This document shows, piece by piece, positions 28,719-39,761 of a DNA stretch of 64,000 nucleotides; positions within the stretch are counted from its first letter, which is position 1; each line of letters starts with the position of its first letter. A program made the translations under genes and the position numbers. This DNA comes from Nissolia schottii. Lineage: Eukaryota > Streptophyta > Magnoliopsida > Fabales > Fabaceae. The stretch covers positions 71,206 to 135,205 of the forward strand of contig QANU01029826.1 in the NCBI GenBank assembly GCA_003254905.1, written 5' to 3'. Under the pieces are notes generated by a model. It ran no database searches. It had not been told where the DNA came from and was given only the letters and a program-made list of their open reading frames with translations.

Positions 28719-30698
28719 CTACCAATAGTCACCACAGGAACATACTCCATCTCTAAAATGGTGGAAGCGATTCACATCTCTAACAAGAATCTCTCTATTA
28801 GCAAACTTTGAAATGAACTTTGTAACAGCATGGCAGTCTTCACACAATCTCAAGTTCTTTGTGATCCTTATGGTTTCACCTTGTGCAGTGTTAATCAGTC
28901 CAAAAGCCACGGCGAGCTTCTCACTATGTCCCAACAATATTCGTTCCTTCTCTTCCTCTTCAAGATCATAAAGAACCACGTCTGTGTGCGGGACATAACC
29001 CCTCTCCTTCATCTCTGTTGACAATTTGATTAGCAAAGCGCGGAGCTCTTCGATTTGTGGGTTACACTCGTCAACGGAGTTGAATGAGTATATCTTTCTT
29101 CTGACTTCGATCGAACTGCAACCTGGAATCTTTTGCAGGCCATGGCTGTCCAATAACTTCCTCACACTCTTTACTTCATCCCACATCTTAGCTCCTGCAT
29201 AAACATCTGCTAAAAGGACATAATTGCCAGCGTTGGTGGGCTCCAGCTCGAAAAGCATAGTGCTAGCTCTCTCTGCAAGTTCGACGTTACAGTGAATCCT
29301 GCAAGATCCAAGAAGGGAACCCCAGACTGTCGGTCCTGGCTCAAAATGCATATCTTCTATCAGTTTGATTGCTTCATCTAACCTGTTAGCTCGGCCAAGA
29401 AGATCCACCATACAGGCGTAATGCTCCATACCCGGATGGATCCTGTACTTACTAAGCATAGCTTCAAATAAAATCTTTCCCTCCTCAACAAGGCCTGCAT
29501 GACTACAAGCACCCAAAACTGTAATAAATGATATGTAACTTGGCGAAATGCCACGATGGATCATATTTTTGAAAATCTGGATTGCCTTCTTTCCCATACC
29601 ATGTATACCATAAATAGAAATCAAAGAATTCCACGAAACAACATCATGATTCTTAATACTATCAAACACTCGTTGTCCCAACGCAATCTCACCACATATT
29701 CCATACATTTTTATAAGGGTGTTAAGAACCGGGAGTATAGAATCAAGACCTCTTCTAAGGATATATGCGTGAACCAACTTTCCTAATTCCAATGCAGCAA
29801 GACCTGCACAAGCTTGAAGCACGCTAACCATTGTAACTGAATTTGGAACCGAATCACATGCCTCAAGCATCATTAGCTGAAACAGCTCCAACGCTTTCAT
29901 GGGCATTTCATTCTTTGCATAACATGCAATCATAGCACTCCAAGAGACAAAGTTCTTGACAGGCATTGCACAAAACACAGAATGTGCATATGATACACAG
30001 CCAAACTTAGCATACACATCCAACAGAGTTGTCGTAACATGAATATTTGCTTCATAGCCATGTCGGAGAATATGGGCATGAATCTCCTTACCCTTCTGGA
30101 GAGGACAGCCTGACAACTCTGAAACAACACAAGCCTTAAGCACATACGTATATGTGAACCTATTTGACGGCATCCCATCCCAATTCATCTGAACATATAA
30201 ATCTAACAGCTCCTCACCACGACCCACCATTGCAAGCGCTCGGAAGAGTGCATTCCAGACATATATGGTTCTTTCCTGAGTTTCATCAAACACCTTGCGA
30301 GCATGATCAACAGAACCTAGCTCATAGTACATATTGATGAGTTTAGTAGCCAAAAACGGGTCTTGGTCAAAACCACTATTGGCAAGATGGCGGTGAACAT
30401 CAATGCCATTAGAGAGCGAGTTCTTCTGCGCACAAGAATAGATTAACTGCTCGTAAGTCTGCTGAGTTGGATTGGGCTCTGTACATAATACCTGAATAGC
30501 TTGCCTGAGGTTGCCTCCTCTGCATAGTGATTGTATCAACTGGTTGTTGTTGCTGCTCTTGATGTTTTTTATGGGGTTGTTTGAAGGGTTCAACGAAACA
30601 AAAGACACCGGCAGCCTTGAAGAGGCATGGCAAGTGTAGCAGAAGTGATTATGAAATGGAGCTCGACTGCCGATTTGGGAACTCGGAAGAACCGACAT
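28719..30698 (-). CDS. CRR2: PPR-DYW protein CRR2 (chloroplast RNA processing)
   Basis: An uninterrupted 659-residue frame, close to the 657 of Arabidopsis CRR2, a chloroplast PPR protein needed for rps7-ndhB intergenic RNA cleavage and so for the NDH complex. A basic, Ser-rich N-terminus fits a transit peptide. SNNNQLIQSLCRGGNLRQAI opens the repeat region. PPR P/L/S repeats follow (for example NALFRALAMVGRGEELLDLY and VVSWNSLISIYGIHGMGKKA), then E motifs (WGSLLGSCRIHCNVELAERA) and a complete DYW domain with HSEKLAVAFG, NLRLCEDCHAVTKF and a terminal GDYW. The start is the ATG at 30698; an upstream in-frame TTG is not a credible start. Single-exon structure is usual for PPR genes. I infer orthology from strong similarity to remembered CRR2 along the whole length. 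Confidence 0.94.
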   Translation of the reverse strand: MSVLPSSQIGSRAPFHNHFCYTCHASSRLPVSFVSLNPSNNPIKNIKSSNNNQLIQSLCRGGNLRQAIQVLCTEPNPTQQTYEQLIYSCAQKNSLSNGIDVHRHLANSGFDQDPFLATKLINMYYELGSVDHARKVFDETQERTIYVWNALFRALAMVGRGEELLDLYVQMNWDGMPSNRFTYTYVLKACVVSELSGCPLQKGKEIHAHILRHGYEANIHVTTTLLDVYAKFGCVSYAHSVFCAMPVKNFVSWSAMIACYAKNEMPMKALELFQLMMLEACDSVPNSVTMVSVLQACAGLAALELGKLVHAYILRRGLDSILPVLNTLIKMYGICGEIALGQRVFDSIKNHDVVSWNSLISIYGIHGMGKKAIQIFKNMIHRGISPSYISFITVLGACSHAGLVEEGKILFEAMLSKYRIHPGMEHYACMVDLLGRANRLDEAIKLIEDMHFEPGPTVWGSLLGSCRIHCNVELAERASTMLFELEPTNAGNYVLLADVYAGAKMWDEVKSVRKLLDSHGLQKIPGCSSIEVRRKIYSFNSVDECNPQIEELRALLIKLSTEMKERGYVPHTDVVLYDLEEEEKERILLGHSEKLAVAFGLINTAQGETIRITKNLRLCEDCHAVTKFISKFANREILVRDVNRFHHFRDGVCSCGDYW

Positions 30699-30875
30699 CA
30701 GACAATATTTTGATGCACCTGTTCTCAAGAACAGGTTCTTCAAGGTTTCGGCTATTTTATTGGAATATTAGAACAAGCTCCAAAGCTATGGTATGCCTGC
30801 TAGAAACATCAACCAAAAAAACAACTCAAGGTTAAACAACTAACTTGTATCAAATAGAAACCAAAAAATAATGAA

Positions 30876-31115
30876 TAAAACATCATTTTTGTCTATGAAG
30901 TTGATAGTTTCAATCAATTTTGTCCCCACTTTCAAAATCATCAAAATTGTTCTCGAAGTTGCCAAACGTCCATCAAATTAGTCCCAATAGAGATTTAACC
31001 CCAAGGACGAACTTGATGTACATGTAGCAACTTCAAGGACAGTTTTGACAATTTTGAAAGTTCGGAGACAAAGTAGATGGAAGCTTCCAACTTTAGGGAT
31101 GAAAATGACGTTTTA
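30876..31115. mobile_element. 240-bp foldback MITE with ~95-bp inverted arms
   Basis: The left arm starts TAAAACATCATTTTTGTCTA and the right arm, reverse-complemented, TAAAACGTCATTTTCATCCC. Similarity continues for about 95 bp through TTTGTC, ACTTTCAAAAT and CTCGAAGTTGC/CTTGAAGTTGC blocks. Nearly the whole element would fold into one hairpin. No coding capacity and no clear target duplication. A relative with the same internal wording lies at 49,682-49,877. Confidence 0.75.
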
Positions 31116-32889
31116 CTGAAAAAGTAATACAAGCATGAGGCACCAAGTATGCTCTAGCACATATTTTGTGTCAATCACACAAATTTCTACTTGAAATAAG
31201 CTCGAATTGATGAATACATCTGCCAAATAATTACTTAAAATCTACATTACTCAAAAATCTAAATACTCATTCAGATTAAAAAAATAACAACAGACTCAAA
31301 AACAAAAAATTCAGACATCAACCCTGAAGCCACAATATGAAAAAGCAGAGACAGCAGCTCCAAATAATCAAGATGTCAATGCAGCATATGAAAGAAAAAA
31401 AAACAATTCATAATTTCTCTATGCTAAAAAAGTACTCAGCAGCTAAATACCAATCAACAAGCAATTAGCCACGCGCGCGCACACGCACACACCAAAAAAA
31501 AAATAAAAAAATAAAAACAAAACAAAACAGAAATCAGCCAACGGAAAAAGAAACCCCTTTTGCACTGCAAATCGTTGCAGGTTGCAGCCACAAAATTCAA
31601 GCCAACATGTAACCGTCACAAAAGCAAAAGGAACATGAACAACAATGAGCACCAAAATGAAGTATCACCATAATCACATAAATACAGGAAAAAGAAAACA
31701 GCTCTACAGAGAACAAACCTCTTTCTTCCTCGCCGTCGGTCTGAGCTGCAGCTGTCGAGGTGAGCGTTGTCGCCGGCGGTGGGTTGGTGGTTTCTGTGTG
31801 GGTTTTCAGTCTCTCAGCTTCATACTACCGTGGAATGCGCTCACGCTCTATATCTGTCTCTTGCAAGGAGAGAAAAAAAAATCTAATAAAAGACGTTTAA
31901 AAAATTCAACAAATTTAAGATATTTTTATAATCTTAAGAGTTTTCGAAGGGAGCAGCTCTCTCTCTGAGTTTGAATATTAAACTAATGTTTAAAAAATTC
32001 AATCATTTAGTAACTCTCTTAAACTTTGTTGGTTTGATTGTAACTTACCATTATTCAAAGTTAATTAAACTCTAAATAATTTAAGATAAATTCCTCTCAA
32101 TAATTTTGTGGTGCATAATTTAATAGTACCTTATATAATGAAATAGGTGTCAAGTTTTAACAAACGATAAATTATAGTGTTTTAGATTTATGGGGACAAA
32201 AAATAGATAAAATAACACTTACATATAATTTATGTTATTTACGGTAGAATTTTATTTTTATGTTTGGTTTCTTTTGAGTTTTTGAGACCTAAAATTTAGA
32301 TGTGATATCATTTTAATTTTTTCTATATGACTTCTTAATCGACTTTTCTTAAGAAGAAAGTTTGATTTTTTAACAATTTATTTGATGTCAAATAATTTTT
32401 TTAATGATTTAAATGGTTTAAACTTGAAATCTTTAATTAAGAAATTGAGACACATACCACCTCAATTGACTATCAAATATTCTATTGAATCCTTAAACGG
32501 TAAGGATTTTTGTCATGGTTTTGATAATTAGATATTTTATTTAATTAAATTAAAGTAAGCTTGCTAATGGGTAACAAGTAATGATAGAAAATGACAAAAT
32601 TTATAAATATCGACTAAACATTTCCCTTAGTTTTTAGGAATTTAGGAATTGGTAGTGCTAGTTATATTAGTTTTAAGGTTATGAAAATACATCTTGTAAT
32701 ATTTATAGTTATCCAAAATCGATTAAATTAGTTATTTGATATTAGTTAAATTAGTCATTCTTAAGAATTAAATTAACCGAATTTTGACAACTTTAAAAAC
32801 CACAAAGTATTTTCATAACGCAAAGATTAATATAACCCTATCAACCCTAAAAGCTAAAAACTAAAGTGAAAGTTTATTCTACAAGTATC
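31116..32889. other. Intergenic region upstream of CRR2
   Basis: Apart from the candidate leader exon and a short CG/CA microsatellite (about 31,471-31,490), this is AT-rich sequence with no recognisable gene. Confidence 0.45.
31719..31850 (-). promoter_or_regulatory. CRR2: Candidate 5' leader exon of CRR2
   Basis: A GC-richer island on the minus strand ends in a donor-like AAGAGAG... junction, GAG|GTTTGTTC at 31,719, about 1 kb upstream of the CRR2 start. It has the composition of plant 5' leaders and no conserved coding frame. A spliced leader for CRR2 is an inference from position only. Confidence 0.35.
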
Positions 32890-33110
32890 ACATTTGAAAG
32901 CATTGTTAAATGACAACTAACTTGCCATTTAAGAACGCATTGTTAAAATCTATTTGTTTGAGTGGCCAATTTCGGGAGACAGCAACGGTAAGTATGGCTC
33001 TATTGGTTGAAGGTTTTACAACAGGGCTAAAATGTTTCATGATAGTTAAACCCTTCTTGTTGATGAAATCCCGCGACTAACCTAGCTTTGTACTTATAGA
33101 GCCACCAGGG
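32890..33110 (-). pseudogene. Ty1/copia reverse-transcriptase fragment
   Basis: On the minus strand the frame KARLVAGFHQQEGFNYHETF runs to a stop. After a one-base shift it continues SPVVKPSTNRAILTVAVSRN and WPLKQIDFNNAFLNGK. This is the classic start of the copia RT domain (KARLVAKGFHQ...FSPVVK...QLDVKNAFLHG). One Lys codon is missing and the frame is shifted, and no LTRs or other pol domains are nearby. It is a dead scrap about 220 bp long. Confidence 0.85.
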
Positions 33111-34008
33111 TTACACTTATTTACCAGAGGATCATGTGAAATTGAGGATGCTCTAATGTTGATGCTGCAATAACATGTTACACTTCAAAACACCATGATG
33201 ATCATATGCAGCTTCCTTGTAAAGTACATTAGCAATTACCTTTCAAAAAACACAACCTAATGACAAGGGTTTCAAATTGTAAAAGAATCCCTAATTTGAA
33301 ATGTGACTCAAGGCATTCCACATTTTTTTTTAATTATGGGTACAAATCCATCTTAGTCAAAATGGAGATATGTCAAAAACAATGTGATCTGCTTGTTAAC
33401 GAAGGGCAGATCCCATCCATCAATTTCAGATCAAATTAACCACTAACCAACAAGTTTCAAACATGGTCAAGAAAAACGGCACAATTCAGAAGAATCCACG
33501 GCAGCCCAGAAACGAAACTAGGCTTGTTTGGTTGGAATATATGCATGACCATAGCTAGTTTCCATTATCCAAATTCTAATAGAAAAATTGTTTATATACT
33601 GTAAATAATTAGCATTTTAATTTTTGTGCACTGAAGCTATTTAGCTTCTCCTTTTCTATTTCTAATCACTTCACATAGCCAAAACAGAGAAATCCCAACA
33701 GCAGCAGAAGCCCTGAGGCATCAGATTGAAGTCCCAACCACCAACAATGCTATTTTTCTTGCAAAGTCCCTTCACACAAACACATATTTTTGCTGCTATA
33801 AGAGAGAGTGATGCAGGGTTAGCAGCAGAACAAAGAGACAGAAGAAAAATACAAGAAGAGAGAAGAGTGAAATCAGAAAAGGCAAAAAAAGAAATGAAGC
33901 CCAAATCAGAGAAACACAGAGGGTTGCAATATACAAAACAACTCACCAAAAAGTCACGAGAAACTAAAAGGGGGAAAAGATAACCACAGAACGGAAATCA
34001 AAACGCAC

Positions 34009-34150
34009 CTGATTGGAGCGAAACGCAAGCCCGCCGACACGGAGGGATGGCAGCGCGAAGCAACGGCGTGAAGCGACGGCGATGGTCGAGATGCGTTCAG
34101 ATATGGTGGCGCCCGCTTGTGAGTTGTGAGCGATAGAGATGGTTTTTGTT
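34009..34150 (-). other. Orphan 5'-leader-like exon with donor site
   Basis: A GC-rich block on the minus strand ends in a strong donor (CCAATCAG|GTGCGTTT at 34,009). It lacks a conserved reading frame, as leader exons often do. Downstream on the same strand (33.1-34.0 kb) I find no coding exon, only an A-rich purine stretch and the copia scrap. It could be an alternative far-upstream leader of CRR2, or the surviving promoter of a gene lost by rearrangement. Confidence 0.35.
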
Positions 34151-34238
34151 GATTGAGAATCGTCAGTTGTGCATTTGGGCTAGCCCGAGGGTACCCAACC
34201 CAAGCCCAACGTGAACAGGGACTTTTTGGACAGTCCTA

Positions 34239-35149
34239 TTTGGTATGGATGCACTTAATTTTTCATTACCCTAACTGCTATGCGTGGTATGAATTTGGTT
34301 ATACAGGGGATGTAAAATTTTATAATAAACATTTTACATGATGTTATTGAAAACAATGTGATCTACTCCTGCATTTGCAGTTTATATTAGAGCAGCTCTG
34401 CATTCTGATCTGCCCCTCCAAACCCGAGCCTGTATATTTATTAGGGGATCAAAAAAGTCAGAATTATGCCATTCTTAGTCATTCCTAGCAATTATACTTT
34501 TTCATTTCAACCTATTTTCTTGTATTTTACATTCTGTAGCCTACAACTTTGCAGCACGTGGATATGAGAAGAAATTTTCATCGAAAATGAGCTATATGGA
34601 GGTAAAACCAATTGGATATGTGATCCATTTTTTATTGTAAGTATGAATTTACAGATTTAGAAGATGCCATAAGGAATTTTAATCACACCATTACGTGATT
34701 TCTTTTGTTGGTTTGATCTCTATTGTTTAAAGCATTTAGTTCAAAAGAAGACTGCTGGCCTAGTATGTTTATTTGATTTTTGCAGATGTTCTCACGCTGT
34801 TTATCTTTGATGTTTTTGTAAAACGTCCATTCAGCTGGAAGATTGCTAATATAACTTTCTCGCTTGTCAAAGCTAGGAGCCATGGAACCAGCTGTGAAGG
34901 TGACAATATTAGCATCTCACAAAGTGGCCTTGCTGTCACTAGTGAGGAAGCTGGTACAGGTGACCGAGCCAAAAAGATAGTTCTGATGTTCTTGGAGAGA
35001 TTTTCGCATCCACTGGGCCTTAAGAAATCAAACAAGCAGCAGAGAAACACGGAGATGGTTGCTCGAATATTGCCTTACTTGCAAGATTGGGGCGCATTTG
35101 ACCATGTGCAGAAACAGCGCTTGAACAATCCAAAGGATGATAATATTGC
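34239..35149 (+). pseudogene. Inverted partial copy of the 3' part of BIG
   Basis: In opposite orientation this copies BIG from about 2,294 to 88 with gaps. 34,239-34,435 matches the end of exon 9, intron 9 and the start of exon 10 (FILEQLC, ICPSKPEPVYLL). 34,590-34,690 and 34,735-34,860 match parts of intron 11. 34,880-35,149 matches exon 12 (KKIVLMFLERFSHPLGLKKS and KQQRNTEMVARILPYL). Introns are retained, so it arose from DNA, not from mRNA. Relative to BIG it lacks most of exons 10 and 11 and has a 57-bp in-frame deletion after ILPYL. The copied frame then runs into unrelated sequence (VALQEVLAELFQ) and stops. It is clearly non-functional but close in sequence to the parent. Confidence 0.93.
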
Positions 35150-35620
35150 CGTTGCCCTTCAGGAAGTGCTCGCGGAGTTATTTCAATAGCATTCATTTCC
35201 AGCCCTTAGAAACAATGAATCTCTCTGGTATGCTATTCAGCTGCAGCATCGGCTTTCTTCTGTTGAAGTATATGGTGAAATTTGACTGAGTAATGAAAGG
35301 AAATAACGGCTTAGAGAATCTTGTTTATGACAATAGATACACCAAGAAGCTTCGAGCTCATCCTAAAGTGTATTTGGTCGGAGTGGGACTGAAGTGTATT
35401 TGGTCGGAGTAGGATGAGCAAATACAGCGGGACTGAGCAAACCATTCGTGTATTTGCTCATCCTAATATTTCTCGGAGTGCATCCTAAAGTGTATTTGCT
35501 CAGCCCTTGAACATGCTATGCGATAGGATTATATCTAAGAATTCTCGTATGTGCCTCTGGTCAAGCAAGTTGCCATTTCCAATATGCAGCGGGACTGAGC
35601 AAACCATTCGTGTTCCATAA
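35150..35620. repeat. Scrambled junction sequence with short direct repeats
   Basis: CAGCGGGACTGAGCAAACCA followed by TTCGTGT occurs at about 35,427 and again at 35,587. GTGTATTTGGTCGGAGT occurs twice and CATCCTAAAGTGTATTTG twice between 35,360 and 35,500. Around 35,200 a plus-strand frame reads LRNNESLW after a TTTCCAG, resembling a short BIG C-terminal segment as I remember it. The stretch looks like filler between the BIG copy and the truncated AUG5 remnant. Confidence 0.6.
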
Positions 35621-35772
35621 TTGTAAATTTAAATGAACTCAAAACTTTGAATACCAAAATGTAGAGATGGAAAATCCAAAAGCAAACCATACTAAGCAAT
35701 TCCATCTATCAAATTCTAAAAAGAAACTCAAAACATTTTGGATAACAAATTATATGATTAAGCATTACAAAC

Positions 35773-38700
35773 CTGCGGGGAAGAAGGAAGCATGTAGAGG
35801 CTATTATCTGGACACCCATAAAAGGTACGCACTTCTTTCTCAATAAGACCAAATGCACCATTTCAAGTCTCAACAACAGCGATACAAGCTGGAATTATAG
35901 TGCTTGAAGTATACTCCCTTGCAGTTAATGGTTGCTGACTCCAAAATGAAGCAGCATCCTGCAATAACCACAAAATAGCAAAGAACTGTTTATTATAAAA
36001 GAAAAATGGGGAAAAAATACACCAAGAACAAAAGTGTGTTGGAATCAATAGTGAATGAATACCACTAAGGCCAAGTAGGAACATGGTGTATAAACTTCAC
36101 AAATATCCATCTCCTCAATAGTCAATACATATATCAATTCAGAATAAATGCATCAATGTGCCCACACAAACAAATCTACCAGTGGCTAATTTAAGTTTAA
36201 AACCAGTGATGATCGTAGGATTCAAACTAGGTACAACCATTACTCAAGGACGAGCTGTAAAGATACCACACTTCACCAACACAGGAAATATTGAAATAAC
36301 GAAACCTTACCATATTTGCTTTAAGGAGTGCTGTATATATTGTCTCAAGTTTTGATCTACGAGCATCAAACTCCTCAATCTTTTTCCACTTCTTTTTCAG
36401 AGAATCTTCAGCTTCTTTTCTCTCGGCACACAACTTATTCAAGCGTTGTATTTCAGACATCAGGCTATTCAAACTTGCCTTCAAACCAGCAACTTCTCTT
36501 TCCTTGGCCCAAACATCAAGCTGAATACAGGGAAGAGATATAAAGAAAAGGAAGAGGTAAAAGTGGACAAACTCCCACCTCAAATGTTGATGTGAAAATA
36601 TTCTAGGATCTAGCTTTAAAGAAATGGATAGAATTGAAATGAGGAAAAAATTTCCCTTTTTTTCCCCTTCTGACTAGTAAGGGCTAAAAAAATCCTAAAT
36701 GAAATAGGAAAATCTAATCCGTGAATGAAAGGGAAACCTAAATAACTGGATTGAACTTATAAAAAGCAAATATTCCACAATTTAGCCTCAAAGATAGAAT
36801 ATGACAAATTCTTTATTTCTCCCACCTTAAATGATGATATAAGAATTCATTAAGAATTAAACGTGTCCGGTAGAGCCTAATTGAGCCATAACAACAAGAA
36901 CAACAACAATTAACACAAAATACAGAAGTCTTGCTCAAATCCCCTGGTTTTCTGAATTTGATTATAATGGGAACGTCAAATTTCAGAAACTTCCCTCACA
37001 AAATTACATAATAACATAAATTACCTGTTACTTTAAAACGCACAATTTTAATAACTCACGTGAAAATGTAACTAGTGCACCATAAGTTACGATAGAGAAA
37101 ACCTCAAGTTGGCTAAGACTTCCGACATTCTGGGATGTGCTTCCGATACAATTGAGTGTGAAGACACATCATTGCCTCCATGCAGACGTTTTTCTCAGAC
37201 AAGTCCTTTGCCTCTGCAGCCTTGTTTAGTGCATCTTCAGTAGCCAAAAATTACTGAACATGAGCTTTCTGCGAACAAAGGTCACCAGTTCAATAACTCC
37301 ACTTATTATGAAGATAAAATTGAGCAGTTTAAGGAAGAATGAAGACCTGTCTTTCGAGAAGCTGATTTTGACTTCCTCCTGGAAGCACATCAACTCCAAT
37401 CTTTCCGTTGCCATAAAGTGGATATTGTAGAGGAGAGCTCACATCAGAAGAGGAAACATCCATAACTGTGTTATTTTCATATTTGTACCTGATTGAAGGA
37501 TGCAATATTGAATTATAACAAGCTATTGCAGATGTAGTCTCGTTGCTGATAAGACAAAACTAACAGAACACTCATGAAACGCATACAATTACTTCACAAA
37601 GACTATTATTTTTCTGGTCATGGTCAGAAGGGAACTATATCGCTGATTGCATCTTCACTATGCATTGCCAATTCAGCATTTATGACTGAAAAGCTTTTGA
37701 GAAAGTTATCACAACAATGATAAATGGCTACAATAGTTCAAAATTCAAAAATTAGTCACAGAGGCATTAACAAAACAGCAACAGAATATGAAGAAAAAAA
37801 TCACATGTATTATGTACCTCAAGGTCTCTGCAGCCCTAACATCAATTTTCTCTATTTCTCTGGAGATTAGACTTCTCAGCTGACAAGTGCGAGCAGTAAT
37901 TGCCTGTAGCAACAGAGGAGGGCTCTTAAGGCAATTTACAGCAACAGTTCTAAACTCATCTGGGATTTGCCCATCAAAATCAAACCCCAACTTTGCTGTT
38001 TCTGCCTGAGGATTTGAATGAACGCCACTTCCTTCATAAGCAGGAAAAGAATTCCGTATTCTCTCAAGCATGTAAGCTACAAGTGATTCACAAGCTCTTC
38101 TAATATTCTTTTCTCTTTTGGTTTCAATGAGAATGACATCGTCTTCAGATTTACTGCTCTTAACAGTAGAATAAACAGCTTCCCTCTCATCTTTAGAGCT
38201 AAAACTATTAACCATTTCAACAGAAGAATCAACGCCCGATCTTTGAGCATCCTTTATATAGAAACGGAGACGTTTATGATATTTTTCAAATATTTTTGCA
38301 GCTTCATCGCACTATCGTAAGTCTCTAACATCACTTGCTTGTGCCTGCACATTGAGTAAGGAACTCAAACACTTACGCTGTCTCAACCATTCAATGCCAG
38401 AAATCACCATAAGCTCATTATTACTATTTTATTTTTCTCTCTTTCAAATATATCATCATAGACACGGTTGGTGACAAGATATAATAGCGTTGCAGGCTTG
38501 GTTGTTATTATTGTTTCAACTTCCACACATATCACATACATAGACAAAAAAGAACATAAACCTTCCTTTTCAACACTGGCATTAAATCATCGAATCACAT
38601 TGTAAGTTTATTTTACTATATAAGCTGACAGAGACTAAGCTTTATACTCCCATACTAGCAAACTACAACACAATGCCTACATTACTACCCAAAACACCAT

Positions 38701-39761
38701 CAAATATTTTGCAACATAAAAACAAAATAGTTTCTACTTTTTACAATTTCAAGAACCATCTCTCCTAAAAGTTTAAGCTGATGGGAGAAGACAATTTAAT
38801 GGTTATATATTTGACAGACCATCCTCGGGTATGAGCCCATTTTGGGCGTAAATCATGGGCATGACTTGAACCAATGACCACTTGATCATAAAGACCTGAT
38901 ACCATCTCAAAACCATCTCTCCCAAAAGCTTAAGCTGATGGAAAAAGACAATTTAATGGTTATATATTTGACATACAACTAAACCTAGCATTCAAGAGCA
39001 TTTTCAGTACTCATAACCAAGGTTTGGCATGTATCATAACCATGAAAAACTCCCGTTCAAACAAGTGCTATTAAGATGTAAACATTGGGTGTCTATTTGG
39101 ATTAACTGATTTCGAGTTTAGAAAATATCAGCTTATAATCAAAATCTACCTCATATAAGTTTATAAGTGCCAAACATGCTCTCTAAAGCTCAGAATTTTC
39201 CATGAGTCAAAGAAGAAAACACAACAATCACCAAAAGCGCACACTACACAAAATTTAGGCAAAAATTTGATAAAGTTTATAGAACCTATAATTGGCGCGT
39301 TCATCAAGCATCCTCTTCCTCTCGGCCTCTTCCCTTGAAACCTCGAGCATCCTCGCTTTCAGATCCTTCCTCCGCCTCCTCACGGCGTTCCTCAGCCTCT
39401 CCACCTCCTTCGCCGCCGAATCTCGCTCCTGAATCGCAGCCTCCCGCTTCTCCGCCGATCCCTCCCCGCCTGAGCTCCTCTCCTTCCTCCTCCCTTTTCC
39501 CCCTACCTCCGCCGTGGACGGCGATATTCCGGCGAATGTTCTGCACCGTCTTCTCCGACTTCGCGCGCGTGATCAGGAAGCTCCAGACCGCGAGCATGTT
39601 CCCGCGGCAAATCCGGCGGAGCGATTCCAGGGGCGGCAGGTGGCGGTAGCCCATCTCCTTGTGCAGCCATTCCAGTATGGCCTCCACCTCCGCCGCCGAC
39701 GACGACGGTGACGGATGCGGTGCGGCCCGCGTTGTGAGGCTACGATAGTAGTGTTGGTTGC
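35773..39761 (-). pseudogene. AUG5: AUG5 (augmin/HAUS subunit 5) pseudogene, 3'-truncated
   Basis: AUG5 is a subunit of augmin, which recruits gamma-tubulin to microtubules for branching nucleation. Exon remnants with good splice sites lie at 39286-39761, 37818-38344, 37347-37488, 37103-37268, 36311-36520 and 35773-35958. They encode [96 protein letters not shown] and AASFWSQQPLTAREY in family order. Defects: an upstream ATG at 39761 is out of frame and stops after seven codons; one-base shifts occur after NIAVHGG, at TYDS/CDEA and near AKDLSEK; KAHVQ is followed by TAA; a TGA follows AVVET. The last third of the protein (about 300 residues) is absent beyond 35,773. Retained introns exclude a retrocopy. 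Confidence 0.9.
38747..38973 (-). mobile_element. 227-bp TRIM retrotransposon in AUG5 intron 1
   Basis: Two direct repeats of about 67-70 bp (38747-38816 and 38907-38973), starting TGTCAAATATATAACC on the minus strand, flank a roughly 90-bp core. Next to the 5' repeat is TGGTATCAGGTC (38893-38904), nearly the initiator-tRNA-Met primer binding site TGGTATCAGAGC. A 5-bp duplication TACAA (38742-38746 and 38974-38978) borders the element. No coding capacity. These are the features of a terminal-repeat retrotransposon in miniature. Confidence 0.88.

Noticed and set aside
30699..30743. Extending CRR2 to an upstream in-frame start
   Set aside because: The upstream codon is TTG. The ATG at 30698 gives 659 residues, matching the family length.
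33726..33983. Plus-strand Lys/Glu/Arg-rich frame of 85 codons
   Set aside because: Purine-rich low-complexity stretch next to an orphan leader exon; no conserved domain or gene context.
39335..39711. Open plus-strand frames rich in Pro, Ser and Arg
   Set aside because: They are antisense to the GC-rich first exon of the AUG5 remnant, which carries the recognisable family sequence. No independent similarity.
39286..39761. An intact AUG5 using an extra small intron to bypass the frame change
   Set aside because: No credible donor/acceptor pair restores frame, and later exons independently carry shifts, stops and a truncated 3' end.
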